Of a stretch of DNA of 64,000 nt, positions 43,427-54,664 are shown piece by piece. The DNA is taken from positions 27,831,444 through 27,895,443 of the forward strand of contig CM020502.1 in assembly GCA_009823395.1 (NCBI GenBank), written 5' to 3'. Made by a program: the position numbers and the translations under genes. Numbering within the stretch: position 1 is the stretch's first letter; every line of letters begins with the position of its first letter. The stretch comes from Thamnaconus septentrionalis. Lineage: Eukaryota > Chordata > Actinopteri > Tetraodontiformes > Monacanthidae. A model generated the notes under the pieces. That model was given only the letters and a program-made list of their open reading frames with translations. It was not told the origin of the DNA and searched no databases.

Positions 43427-44700
43427 CAATCAGCAGCTCGTCGACGGGTCAAACTGATGCTGATTACGACGGAGCCGGAAGAGAATCAAACCAAAACACG
43501 ACTAACGAGAGCTCGTTGACGGGATGCAGATAGAAAGCAGCCAATCAGAGCTCGTCCCGGCAAACCGCAAAACAACAACAACGACAACAACAACGGGACA
43601 GCAGTTAGCCGCGTTACCCCACGGCGTCGCAGAATTACCGTACGGACGTTTCGGAATGAGCGGAGAAAACCGCTGTCGCCCGGGAGGAATTTCAAGCGTG
43701 TGGAACTGATTGACACAAAGCAGTCGGAAGGAGAAGGAAAAAGTCCCTAAGGAGGCAAAAAGAGTTGCGAAAAAGAAACTTGGAGAGTTTGAGTCTCACG
43801 GGTCAGCAGCGGACACGTGCGCTCGACTGGAAACAGGCAGTTCTGAAAAGAAACCAATTGTCAAAATTAGCAAAAAATTCAATTTTTTTTTTTTTCATGA
43901 TTCTGAAAAAGCAAAATCCAACAGAATTCAAAGGGCGGAGGGGTAAAAAAAAGAAAAGAAAAAGATTTTAAATGTGCCCTCTTCCTCGCCAGTTTTTCCC
44001 TCCTTTTTCCCGGGATCTCGCGGAATTCCAGGAAAAATCGTGAAAAACGCTCGGTGACATCAAAGGATGGGAGCGCACGAGCGCCGTGCTCCCGTGACCC
44101 AGATTCCCCGGATGCGAGCTCAATTATCCGGCCGCGGTAGGTAGGTGCGCGCGTGCGAGCGTGCGTGCACGTGCACGTGCACACCTCCACACATTCCTTT
44201 CTTGCGCCCACGCCGCCGAGAGGAAGGAAGGAAGGATGGAAGTGCAAGGAGCGGTCCCGGCAAAGTCGCTGCTTTAATTAAAGTGCAAAGCGAGACGGAA
44301 CCCCGAGGTTCAGCCGCCGCCGCCGCCGCGGCTCTCACTTTATTAAGCATCATAAGCCGTAAACAACAACAACAACAAAAAAAAATAGCCGCTTGTTTGC
44401 CCGCACGCACTCATTTTCATTTTTCTCCTTTTAACAAACTACAAACGTGGCGCACTTAACAAACGCCGTTACAGTCGGATTACATCACTGGTGGGAAAAA
44501 AAGGAAGAAAATAAAAATGCTTTCTCTGTGATGTCCTTCCTGATCCGAAGCATTGGAAATGAAAGATTAAAAAAAAAAGTGATGATTTATTACAACTTTT
44601 GCTTGACGTTTGTACAAGATGAATGGTGGAATTTTTTGTTTTTGTTGTTTTTCAAGCTGCTGTTTCTGCTGCTGCCTGCAGTGCCCCCTGCAGTCTTGGA
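43427..44700. other. Gene-free stretch with a thrice-repeated AGCTCGT word
   Basis: AGCTCGTCGACGGG at about 43435, AGCTCGTTGACGGG at about 43511 and AGCTCGTCCCGG at about 43549 recur. GTGCACGTGCACGTGCAC palindromes lie near 44164-44181. (AAC)n at 44364-44379. No gene. Confidence 0.4.
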
Positions 44701-44702
44701 GG

Positions 44703-44757
44703 ATACATATACATATATACATATATATATATATGCATACATATATTTATATGCATC
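44703..44757. repeat. AT-rich (TA/CATA)n tract
   Basis: ATACATATATACATATATAT and related words in alternating A/T; likely to extrude or melt easily. Confidence 0.9.
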
Positions 44758-45252
44758 CGCGCCGCAATCCTGCAACTGCCTGCATGAGGTGTGTGAACCA
44801 GCCTCAAAGAAACATCTGAGGAATTTTCTACTACATTGGTTTGGGGGAAGAAAACTGTTTTCATTTTTGTTTCACCACTTTACAGCCGAATGGAGTCGAG
44901 GTGACGGTGGAGAATCTTTCTTCCGTCTTTGAATGGCGGACGTGTGAGAATCGATGAGACTGAGTGCGCGAGGGAAGGGCGACGGCGGCGGTCGCCTGTT
45001 TTTTTTTTTTCCATTTTCTTTACTTTTCTCGCCGAAGCTGAAGGCAGGCCGAAGGAAATTTAATTCGACAAATTTCTCCCGAGGGAATGGATGGACAATG
45101 TTTGAATATGTTGCTTTTATTGTGTTTCTCTCACCTTTTTACTCAACTGCCTTGACAAAATTCTTTTTCCCCTCTGTTCCACACACAGGAACAAAACCAG
45201 GAAGGAGGGATTATATTTAGATGGCTGTAACTGAATTAATGCAGAGTGAGCG

Positions 45253-45255
<3 letters not shown>
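44758..45255. other. Gene-free stretch
   Basis: Unique sequence and a T run at 45000-45010. No supported feature. Confidence 0.5.

Positions 45256-45294
<39 letters not shown>
45256..45294. repeat. (GA)19 microsatellite
   Basis: Uninterrupted GA tract. Confidence 0.97.
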
Positions 45295-45297
<3 letters not shown>

Positions 45298-45589
45298 CAG
45301 CTGTCGTGGGAGGAGAACGAGATGAATGAGGAGTAAAATGACGAGGAGGAAGTGATGGAGGCTCGTTTCCACTGAAGCAGCTTCTGATGATGGACTTTTT
45401 TAATATGCCACCTCTCACAAGGCCTCTTCATCCTTATCCTCATCATCCTCATCATCACCTCATCATATTACTGATATTATTGTTTTAATTATTAATATTA
45501 TAACCTCACCAGTGCTGCTCTGCCACTCAACGTCACAATAATCAGCAGCAGCATATTAAAAAAAAAACAAAAAAACACGCAGGACGTTG

Positions 45590-45772
45590 AGAGGAAGAGG
45601 AGGAGGAGAAGGAGGAGGAGATGAAGGCGTTGGAGAAAGAGGAAGAAGTGTAGGTGGAGGAGGGGAAGGAGGAAGAAGAGGAGCAGGAGGACGAAGAGGA
45701 GATGGAGAAGAAGGAAGAAGAGGAGGACAAGTGGAGGAGGTGAAGGAGAGGAGGAAGAGGAGGAGGACTGGT
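45590..45772 (+). repeat. 180-bp polypurine GGA/GAAGGA tract
   Basis: Almost only A and G. It generates Arg/Gly/Glu frames on plus and Ser/Leu/Pro frames on minus. Confidence 0.92.
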
Positions 45773-45956
45773 GCATATTAAAGGCCGGCGCTCCCTCTCG
45801 CTCGACCACTGCGATCCCCCCCCCACCAGTGTGTTTTATTAAAGCAGCAGCTCCAGACACATTTGGACACGGATGGAGAAGCGAGCGACGTCTCTCAGGA
45901 AGGAGCAGCAACACGGAAGTAAATAAATAAAGACGGAAGGAAGGGACGAGATGGAA

Positions 45957-45974
45957 TGTGTGCGTGTGTGTGTG

Positions 45975-46043
<69 letters not shown>

Positions 46044-46071
46044 ATGTGTGTGTGGGTGTGTGTGTGTGCGT
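45957..46071. repeat. 115-bp GT microsatellite
   Basis: A long GT tract with GCGT, ATGT and GGGT interruptions near the ends. Confidence 0.97.
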
Positions 46072-46129
46072 GTCGGGCTGCAGACAGTCCAGCTGGAGAC
46101 ACAGTGGCCTTCTCACTTCATATCGAGTG

Positions 46130-46159
46130 AGTGTGTGTCGCATCAGTGTGCGTGTGTGT

Positions 46160-46207
<48 letters not shown>
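46130..46207. repeat. GT microsatellite
   Basis: GT tract with CGTG and ATGT interruptions, 60 bp after the previous one and in the same orientation. Confidence 0.95.
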
Positions 46208-46529
46208 CGTCCTGGATCCATCAGCCGCTCGGCCGGCAGAAGTGGGTTTTATCTGCCGCTAAAAACTGGCTCACAGCTCCTCTAATTGGCCGCCGTTCCT
46301 TCCGCTGACTTCTGACTTCCACCACCCCCCCACCCCACCCTCCCTCACCCCTTCCTCACCCCTCATAGGGGGGAGGCAGAACCCCCAAAGAAAGAAAGAA
46401 AGAACTGAAAAAAAGGAAAAAAGGGGAAAAAAAGGGAGATTTCCTCGTTTCCTGCCGACATTTCCCCTCCGTGTTATTCTGTTTTTTCCCTGCTGCCGGA
46501 CGCTATCGCGCGCTCGGCAGCCCCCCCCA

Positions 46530-46551
46530 CACACACACACACACACACACC
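46530..46551. repeat. (CA)10 microsatellite
   Basis: CA tract after a C run. Confidence 0.93.
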
Positions 46552-46889
46552 CTCTGTCTCTCCTCCTCCCATCTTCAATCACTCGTTCTTCGTCCCACAC
46601 ACGTCTTTCTTGCGCTCCTTGATGTGCGCAATCCCTTAATCCTCTTCATCTCGCATGCAGGGTCCCCCGCGCACCCCCCCCCCCCACCACCCCCACCAGT
46701 TCCATCCCTCCCTCACCTCTCTACTCGCCGTCACCCACGGCAGTCTGTCATCACTCGCTCCTGATTGGCTCCTCCTCTTTCATCCGTCCATCAAACCAAA
46801 CCTCCCCATCCTCCCCTCTTGGCCCCGCCCATCCTCCCTCGACTGCTGATGTTTACCTTCCCGATGTTTCCCCCCCCCCTCACTCCTCC
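46552..46889. other. Gene-free pyrimidine-rich stretch
   Basis: C/T-rich, with C runs at 46674-46685 and 46869-46879. No gene. Confidence 0.5.
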
Positions 46890-47345
46890 GGGGGGCGTCG
46901 GTGTGATGTTTGGCTTAATTACCGGCGCTCGGTTAGTTATTGACGTTTAATGAAATTTCAAACACAATAAAGAAATGAAATTACGGCGGCGGCGGCGGCG
47001 GCGCAGATAAGGCTAATATCCTGCGACAATTTAAGTGATTACACACTGTAAAGCCTCTCTCCTCCTCCTCCTCCTCCTCCTCTTCTCCTTCTTGTTTGCA
47101 GAGTTAAAGGAGCCTCGATTAAAATGCCTCTTAATTATTGCGATAAGGCCGGCGGAGTGCACGTGTCGGCGCGTGGGGAGTTCTGGCCGAGTCCCTCCGG
47201 GAGCTGCTGCACCTCCGGGGGGGAGGGAAGGGGGCGTCATATTAAAGGGAATTACAATTAATAAAGTCATTATCCATGCGGTCGGACCAGAACAACCGCC
47301 CGTCCTGCAGGTGACATTGCGTCGGCGGCTGCAGTTAACAGCAGA
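46890..47345. other. Candidate conserved non-coding segment
   Basis: Two unique blocks flank a (CGG)n/(CTC)n patch (46984-47002 and 47060-47083). Block one has TGTTTGGCTTAATTACCGG, GTTAGTTATTGACGTTTAAT and GAAATTTCAAACACAATAAA. Block two has TTAAAATGCCTCTTAATTAT, TTGCGATAAGG and GGGAATTACAATTAATAAAG. This is the densest TAATTA-type region in the window. Confidence 0.32.
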
Positions 47346-47403
47346 TACGAGCTGCGAAAAATAACAGAGTAATAAAATGAAACACAATGAAGAACCAGTT
47401 TTT

Positions 47404-47542
47404 GTACATTTCCATATGCACGAGATGGACTTGCAGGCCACCGTAGTTGATGAAACTGTCGTTTCGCTGCATGTCAATACAAAAGAAAACGTGAATGAAT
47501 AAAAAAAAACATGAAACCCCAATAAATTCCAAATGCAGAAGT
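47404..47542 (+). mobile_element. Repeat family F, copy 1
   Basis: It shares GAGATGGACTTGCAGGCCAC, GAAACTGTC, CTGCA, GAAAAC and ATGAATGAATAA-like words, and the ending GAAACCCC-AATTCCAAA, with 51429-51566 at the same spacing (roughly 80-85% by eye). Class unknown. Both copies carry an A-rich tract after a TAA. Confidence 0.6.
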
Positions 47543-47754
47543 GGAGAATTTTACAAGTTGCCAGAAAAGTCGTTTTTCTGCTGCAAACTCTCAGAAAAAA
47601 AAACTGCCTGAGTAGCTGTGAGTGTCGTGTTTTTAGCAGCTGTGTTACTATAGCAGCAGGACAGAGCCAATCAGAGTGCCTGGAGACACACACATAAACA
47701 CACACACCAGACATGAGAAGGAGAACCTGGACTTCTTCGATATCCACTGTTGGC

Positions 47755-47872
47755 CAGTCGGCCCCACTGTGATGTCACAAAGGGCCCCTAAGATTCCTCC
47801 CCATCCCCCCTGGACCGCAGAACAACAGTTTTTAGCAGGAGGCGAGAAACAGATTGCTAAGCGAAGGCGCAG
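47755..47872 (-). mobile_element. Dispersed family A copy 8
   Basis: It starts GTGATGTCACAAAGGGCCCC and ends AGGCGAGAAACAGATTGCTAA after GTTTTTAGCAGG. A compact copy of about 110 bp. Confidence 0.6.
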
Positions 47873-48317
47873 AGTCCCTGACAGGAAGAGAGGATTGTGG
47901 GTGAATGAGTGCGAGAGCACGAGGTCAGTGGATGAAACTGGGAAATAGTCAAAACAAATCATCAGCGACTCAGACACGGCTTCTCTTGGCTCCGCCCACT
48001 ACAAGTCTGAGTGGCCAACTGGAAAGACCTTTTCTTTTTCCCCCCGTTTTTGTGGCTTTTCTTTCCCCATCTTAGCGCCGCGGTGCCCACGACAGCCGAT
48101 GCTAATTCTCCCCCTCGCCTCAAGATAGCAATTAGACCACCGTGCTCGGTGGAGGCCTGAGGAGAGGAGAGGAGCGTGGGTGGGTGAGGACAGTGGGTGA
48201 GGAGGCGAGAGGTAATGGCAGGGGGAAGGAGGTGGGGTCTCCTGTTTGGCACCGCTTTCAAGGAACCTGGTGTTCCTGCCACCAAGCACAGAATCAGAAT
48301 CATAATAATAATCATCA

Positions 48318-48356
48318 TTATAATGATGATGGTGATGATGATGATTATTATGATGG

Positions 48357-48388
<32 letters not shown>

Positions 48389-48402
48389 TGATGATGATGT
48401 CA
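48318..48402. repeat. (GAT)n microsatellite
   Basis: GAT units with a few GGT and TAT variants. A uniform (GAT)10 core lies at about 48358-48388. Confidence 0.95.
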
Positions 48403-49396
48403 TCCTGTTTGGCTGGCTGACAGTGAAAAAAGTTATAGTTTTTTTTCTATTTTTGCCAGAAGAAGTCACTACAGATTCACTTCCAACACAATAATATTTG
48501 TGTATTTTTTTTTTTAATTAAAAACTGCAATTTCTTTTTTTTTTTTTCAAATCAAAGTGAATCATCGGCAAACTGTGTGATGGAGAAAAAGCACAGGCAC
48601 GAAACATCTTGAAGGACGTCGGCAGAAGAAGGCAGGACGGGTTGCCAGGTTTTTTTTCTTTGTGTTTTTTTTCTTTTCTTGCTAATGAACCGAGCTACTG
48701 AAATAGTCAGATAGTAGGACGTCGACCCATGACAAAGCTTCAACCCCAAAAATCCACCCTGAAAACCTTAAAGTGATTTGATCTTCCAGGAGTCAAATCC
48801 AGTGAGTCGCTCCGACGCTTCTCAGCTCAGTTTTTTCAATCCAGCTTTTTTTTATTTTTTTTGCATCCCCCCCCCTTTTTCCATTTTTTTCCGGAACAGC
48901 TGTTAAAGGCAACGTCACCGCATGACTCCCCCCCCCATTTCACGGCCGCCACATGCTGAGGCGGCGTCGCCAGTGGCGGTGGGAGACCTGCTGTGAAATC
49001 TGAGCGGAGCGACGCTGCTCCCGGTGGATGAAATGGAGATTTGACACGCTTCCGACGCATCGGTGGCGTCCAAAAGTCAAAAACAACATCAAGAGAAACA
49101 ACGACAGTGAATCCACTTAGTTCCACGCTGGTGGAAACACAATTGTTTTGTTTTGTTTTTGCTCTTTTGCAACATTGTCACAAAACATTGTTTCCGAGAC
49201 AAATTTTGCCTGAAGAGTTTTTGAATATTCTTACGAGCCAAAAAAAAAAAAAAAGAAAGAAGAAGCGTTTGGGCTCATTAGACAAATTTTTTGGTGTCGA
49301 TTAGCCGCAACTCTTTTTTTCATCAACTCGTCCTCAGTCTGCCGTTCATCTCGGCAAAATCTGGGAATAAAAAGAGAAATCGACGAGTGGGATGCG
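48403..49396. other. Gene-free stretch
   Basis: T and A runs at 48506-48517, 48536-48548 and 49239-49254, and C runs at 48867-48876 and 48928-48936. No gene. Confidence 0.5.
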
Positions 49397-49410
49397 GTTC
49401 CACCTAGTGG
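49397..49410 (-). promoter_or_regulatory. CTCF-like motif
   Basis: GTTCCACCTAGTGG matches 13 of 14 positions of the reversed core. Confidence 0.3.
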
Positions 49411-49536
49411 TGGGATGGCAGTGCAGCAGGCAGCGAAGTTCAATATGGCTCGATAAAAACTGCTAATTTGCAAATGTCTAACTCTTTTTCCAGCTAATTA
49501 GACGATTTCGCCTTAAAAACGTTGGCCTTCCTATCA

Positions 49537-49550
49537 CTGCCCCCTGCTGG
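49537..49550 (-). promoter_or_regulatory. CTCF-like motif, full consensus match
   Basis: CTGCCCCCTGCTGG matches all 14 positions of SYGCCMYCTRSTGG. Confidence 0.45.
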
Positions 49551-49937
49551 CACAACAAGCCAAAACGTGTATAAATGATAAACCGTGACTCTTTGAAGCA
49601 GACAGTCTGTAAAAAAATAAATAAATAAATAAAAATCCCCCGAAGACGATGTTGTGCAGCCGGAGACTCAATCGGACCGGGATGAATCACAATCAGCCCG
49701 GCTGAGGGAGAAACAAACACAAGCAGGTCTCAACAACTCGGCGGCCTTGACTGGAAACTGAACACGGCGGCGGCTGTCGGCGCCCTCTGATGACTCGCTC
49801 GTCCTCCCGTCTAGGTCCGTGTTTTTTTTCCCCGACAGCCGATTCAATTACAGCCGCGAAGCGCCGCAGGTGTAGTACACTAACACCGGATGTAAAAACA
49901 GCTCTGGTTGTTTTCTCGGCATTGCATAGCAGAACGT

Positions 49938-49941
49938 GTTT

Positions 49942-49978
<37 letters not shown>

Positions 49979-49981
49979 TGA
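49938..49981. repeat. GT microsatellite
   Basis: GT tract ending GAGTGAGAC. Confidence 0.95.
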
Positions 49982-50009
49982 GACAGGGTCGAGGGGAGGA
50001 GTCAGAGTG

Positions 50010-50036
50010 GCCACTCAGGTCGACGACCTGAGTGGC
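50010..50036. other. 27-bp perfect palindrome
   Basis: GCCACTCAGGTCG at 50010-50022 and its exact reverse complement at 50024-50036 meet at a single central A. Confidence 0.9.
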
Positions 50037-50039
50037 GTC

Positions 50040-51345
50040 CGCATATACAACGTTAAATCTTCAATTTTATTTGTTTGAGAATCTTGCAATACATTTGTCC
50101 CAAAAAACTGTTTTCTGCCATCTTAACACACAGATGCTGCGGGAATGAATTGTGAAGTGACACCGTAGGGATCCCCTGGAAACAGGAAACAGGACAGAAC
50201 CCTTACCCAGAATTCCCCAGAAGTGCCGCTATATTTCCCTCAAAGCCGCACAGCCGGTTACATTTGTTGTTGAATCGTCCAGAAAACATTTTTAGGTCGT
50301 CAGCAGTGGTTCATCAGTCCAAAAGAGCTACTTCTTTTCTCATCAGCTACTTCTTTTCTCCTCCAACAGGGAATCAATTTCATGCTTGTCAAACTTGTAT
50401 TAGACACATGTAGGACGAATTTCCATCCCAAAAAAAAAGTGTTTTAAAAAGGCGTTTCAGTGCGGATGGTGCAAAAACACAGAAACACAGCTACTCTGCA
50501 GCACGGTTCAGTTTAAGCTGGCGGGTTCGCGGAGGCTCCGTCAGAGCGAGACGGAACACGGATTCCGGCAGCGAGCACACTCTCTGAGATTTTAACACCG
50601 CGGATCGATGGCGTGTGATCGATGGCGCCGACTTCACACGCTGCTGCTGCTGCTGCTGCTACCGCTGCTGCTGTTAACACCACGCCGGTGGCGCACACCA
50701 AGGTTGGGAGCGCTATCAAAAAATAAAAGACGAGAGCTCGACAGCAAAGTCTACCTTGGAGGCTTACCTGAGCTCTCTCTACCTTGTTACTCACCGTTTT
50801 CCCCCCGCAGAGGGAGCAATTTTTTTTCCTTCCCCCCCTTTTTTAGCGAGTCTTTGTCAGCTTTTTCTTTCTGTTTTTATTTATTTATTTTTTTTGTTCC
50901 GCTGCCGTCTCCTCCTCTGTCGCTGCCGTTTTCGCAGCTGCGGCCCCGAGGCTGCATCCATCAAAGCAGTCACAGGCGCCGCAGCCGATTGATTCCCTAA
51001 TCGAAAAGCCTAATTACGGGCAATTATCTTGCACTATGACTTCAGTTAAAAATCGCTAATTAACAAAACGTGGGCCGCGTGCTGGGACGAGTGAACGAGT
51101 CACTTGGCGAAGAAGGGAAAAGAAGAAAATAAACAACCCGCAGAGGCATCTCGCCGATGAGGTTTAGCCTGGCGCCGATACCCGCCGCTGTTGGTTAGCG
51201 TGACGACAAGCTAGCTAGTTAGCTAGCTAGTTGGTTAACGGCTTCCGGGTTAAAGGTTAGAAGAGGTCACCTTTCAAATTTGTTGGGACGCATCCCATTT
51301 ACAATAAAAACATCAAGACATTTTGGCAAGTGTTCGTCGACCTGG
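50040..51345. other. Gene-free stretch with CNE-like segment and a family B remnant
   Basis: GAAACACAGCTACT near 50482-50495 is identical to the right end of the family B copy at 8468, so a remnant is likely. A CTG run is at 50641-50658. At 50995-51070, AAGCCTAATTACGGGCAATT and AAAATCGCTAATTAAC look enhancer-like. TAGC repeats at 51210-51232. Confidence 0.35.
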
Positions 51346-51348
51346 AGG

Positions 51349-51362
51349 CTGCCGCCTGCTGG
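51349..51362 (-). promoter_or_regulatory. CTCF-like motif
   Basis: CTGCCGCCTGCTGG matches 13 of 14 reversed core positions. Confidence 0.4.
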
Positions 51363-51428
51363 CAGAAAGAAAAACAGCTACTTATACCTTGCAAGTCAAA
51401 CGCATGATGCCAGCTCATCCGATTTTTC

Positions 51429-51566
51429 GCACATCTTCAATATGTATGAGATGGACTTGCAGGCCACCATTGTTAATGAAACTGTCATTTTGCTGCACGT
51501 CACCACAAATGAAAACATGAATGGATAAAAAACACGAAACCCCCAAAATTCCAAACGTGCAAGTTA
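51429..51566 (+). mobile_element. Repeat family F, copy 2
   Basis: Partner of 47404-47542, same orientation, 4 kb apart. Small frames through both copies end at the same stop, but the differences are mostly amino-acid changing, which argues against a conserved peptide. Confidence 0.6.
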
Positions 51567-52264
51567 TCATCTGTGTTTTGTTTTTTTTGGAAAATCATAT
51601 TAATTGTTAAAAATGTAGCCATCTTAAAGGGAAATTTAGAATATAATAATATATTTGTGCCGTTAACTGTACTGAGTACTGAGAATCAGACTTTTTCTCT
51701 CTAAATTCTATGAAATTTCCCACAACAATAATATTCCTTTTCCTCCCCGAGCTCTGGATTTTTTTTCCTTTCTTTTTTCCTAACCCACACGAGTTCCTCC
51801 ACCTCCTGATGTTAAAGTTCACCGGGCTCATTGCCGAGTGTTTTTGGCAGCTGGTATCAACGGCGCCCGGAAGGAACCCAGAAAGTGGAATGAAAGGAGG
51901 TGGAGCAGGAGGAGGAGGAGGAAGAGGAGGAGGAAACCAGCGGCGGTGACCTCGGCGATTTGCTCCGAGTCAAATGTCAACGGAGGGAGGTGGGGATGTG
52001 AGGAGGGGGGGATAGGGGGGAGGAGAGAGTTTGTTTTCAGGTCTGGTGGAGGGTGGTGGTGGGGGGGAGGCCAGCGGGCAACGGGAGACTGTCCAGGTCT
52101 TTGTTAGCACTCCATTCTCCGGCTGCTGGTGGTGGTGGGGGAGGGGGGGGGGGACCCTGGCCTTCGAGGCCCGGCTGGAAAAAATCAATGGAGCTGCTGG
52201 AGTCCGTCCCAAGGCTCGGCACGACGCTCCGGCTTTTCTGCTGCCGCTCAAAACCTCAGCTTGA
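51567..52264. other. Gene-free stretch
   Basis: AT-rich to 51830, then GGA-rich (51905-51935) and G-rich (51995-52025, 52138-52153) low-complexity sequence. Confidence 0.5.
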
Positions 52265-52665
52265 CCCTTTTATTTCCACTCTCCCTCCGTCTGGGTTCCC
52301 TCCCTTCTTCCCACTCCTCCCTGTCTTCCTCCTCCTCCTCCTCCTCCTCTTCCTCCTTCACCACCCATCCTTCTCCCTCCTCCTCCTCCTCCTCCTCCTC
52401 CTCCTCCTCCCATACATCCAGCCATCCATTTATCTATTCATCTCCTCCTCCTCCTCCCATTCCTCCACCACCCATCCTTCTCCCTCCTCCTCCTCCAACC
52501 TTTTTTTTCCCTCTTTGGCTCCTTATCCTCCTCCTCTTCCCTTCCTCCTCCATCCATAAAGCCATCCATGTATTCCTCTCCTCCTCTTCTTCATCCCTAT
52601 CCTTTTCCTTCGTTCCCCTTCTCTTCTCTTCCTACTCTCTACTCTTCCTCCACCCCCCCCCCCCA
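52265..52665 (-). repeat. 400-bp polypyrimidine CTC/TCC tract
   Basis: TCC triplets dominate, with (CTC)n cores at 52327-52349 and 52378-52410. It reads as Ser/Leu/Pro frames. Confidence 0.92.
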
Positions 52666-52795
52666 GCAGCAACCAGGACACGAATGGATCCAGGAACGCC
52701 GAGTCGGGGCTTCAGTTCAGCGTGCGGGTGAATAGCATGAATAATCACCGCCCTGATTCTAGCTTCTTACTGTAGTATCGCAATGCAACACAACG

Positions 52796-52821
52796 TGCAC
52801 ACACACACACACACACACACA
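52796..52821. repeat. (CA)12 microsatellite
   Basis: CA tract. Confidence 0.94.
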
Positions 52822-52953
52822 TACGCAGCCTCAACAGCCCACAGCTATTATCCATTGTTTCAGACGTTTAATTGGAAAGACAAAAAGCTGCCCACGCCGC
52901 CGCTAATGCTCACAGCGAATCCTCCGGCCCCCAGAGATCTGGCCGAGATGTGT

Positions 52954-52960
<7 letters not shown>

Positions 52961-53039
<79 letters not shown>
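52961..53039. repeat. (CA)39 microsatellite
   Basis: The longest uninterrupted CA tract in the window, 79 bp. Confidence 0.98.
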
Positions 53040-53043
<4 letters not shown>

Positions 53044-53190
53044 TAGCAGTTTCGTCGATGCACAGCAACGCGTCCCTTTGGAGGCGACCAGCCGCAACTC
53101 GTCAGAGTGAATATCAATAAAAACTTTACTTCATTATTTTAAAGGCTCCGCCTCTTTGACTGCTGGTCTATTCATCTGATGCTGCTGCTG

Positions 53191-53204
53191 CTGCCCCCTG
53201 CAGG
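53191..53204 (-). promoter_or_regulatory. CTCF-like motif
   Basis: CTGCCCCCTGCAGG matches 13 of 14 reversed core positions. A (GCT)n run precedes it. Confidence 0.3.
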
Positions 53205-54660
53205 TTGTCATCCAGTAAACTTACATATCCTGGACACAGTCTCAGTCTTCGGTAGCGTCCGTCTGCATGCAATTCAAAACGCCGCTTTGCTTCTTTTGAA
53301 GCATCCAGAAAACTAAAGTTGTGACTGGCAGCGCTGTGACGGAGGGTCCGTGAACGCATCGTGCGATCGCAGCCAGCAGCGTCGCCGACGTCGGGGTTCA
53401 TTTTCCTTCCCTTCCACCGAGAGCCATGAGAAGGTGATTTATTTTTATCCTGCTGCGGATGATGACTGGTGCGTTACGACAGTAAACTGATTTAAAAAAA
53501 AGAATTAAAAAAAAAGAATAAATAATAATAAAAAAAACGCCTGGGGTTGTTGGGATTACCCCATTAGCCCAAATCAGCTAATTACATGGAGAATCTCTTC
53601 CTCCGGCTCATTAAGTGAAACGACGAGCGGCACTGTGTCGAGAAAATGACTCCACTCAGAGCAGATGACTCAACATTTCACCAAAAAATATAAATAAATG
53701 GAATAAAAATGAAATAAAAACGAGGTGCACACCTGCAAGGGAGACGACGAGAGCGAGTTTTTTTTTTCTTTAAATTTCCCCTCCTCCTTCTCCTGCCTCT
53801 CCTTAAAAACAGAAAAGACAAAAAAGACAAGGAGCCTAATTTCCACCTGCCGAGAGACGGGGTGACAAGAGCCTTTTTCCTTTTTTTTTTTTTAAGCGCG
53901 CAGTTTCCATCTCTCCGCTGCTTAAATTAGAATCCCGGTGCCGTTCGGTTCGGTTCAGCCAAAGGTGATGCCGAAGTGCGGCAGAGTCCGAATCACCATC
54001 CAGTTCTTCCATCACCGCCCGTGTGAAATTTGGGAGTCAAGTGCGGGGAGTTGAATGGAAAAAAAAAAAAAAAAGACAAGCTAACGGTACAAAAGCATTT
54101 AAAGAGGCAAATTAAAGGGTGGATGTGAACTTTATCCAGCAGCGTCAGTGTGATAACGGTCTCATTTGGAAATTTCCTGCTGTTTATTAGCTCGTCAAAA
54201 AAAAAAAAAAAAAAAAACTGACTTCTTTTTAACTGGGAAGTGAAACATGGGGCGTCCATGCAGCCCAGAAGTGGTAGAGTCATCATGTGGAGCCCTCGAG
54301 TGGCGGCAGGCGATAACGAGCTGAATTATTCAGAGCTTGAAGGAGCTTCATTAAATCGCAGAGCCTCACGCTAATGTTTTTCCTTCTTCCTCTCTTTAAT
54401 AGTCTTTTTTAATTTTGAAGTTTTTTGTGTTAACCGTTTGTTGTTTTAACTTGCTAATTTTGTTTTCTCCGGGTGACCCAAAGCGCAGATGTAATGGGTT
54501 GTTTTTCAAGAATCGTGATGAAAGCGTTTTTAGTATTTCTTGCTCATGACAGGCTTCTGTAGTTGCTTTGGTTGACACCTAGTGGACAAAAGAGGCACTG
54601 TGTGTCATGGGAAATGCAAATAGAAATGGTTGGAGGTCAAGGAAAATGCTCAGAAAACAA
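53205..54660. other. Gene-free stretch
   Basis: T and A runs (53757-53768, 53879-53894, 54060-54074, 54198-54217) in otherwise unique sequence. Some TAAT-type words near 53560-53590. No exon supported. Confidence 0.5.
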
Positions 54661-54664
54661 ATTC

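Noticed and set aside
47031..47747. 238-codon open frame on minus
   Set aside because: It crosses a CTC run, repeat family F and unique DNA. No recognisable domain, and hydrophobic stretches arise from T-rich sequence.
47404..51566. Conserved small peptide in the two family F copies
   Set aside because: Most differences between the copies change amino acids, and each frame has different upstream sequence, so a decayed repeat is more likely.
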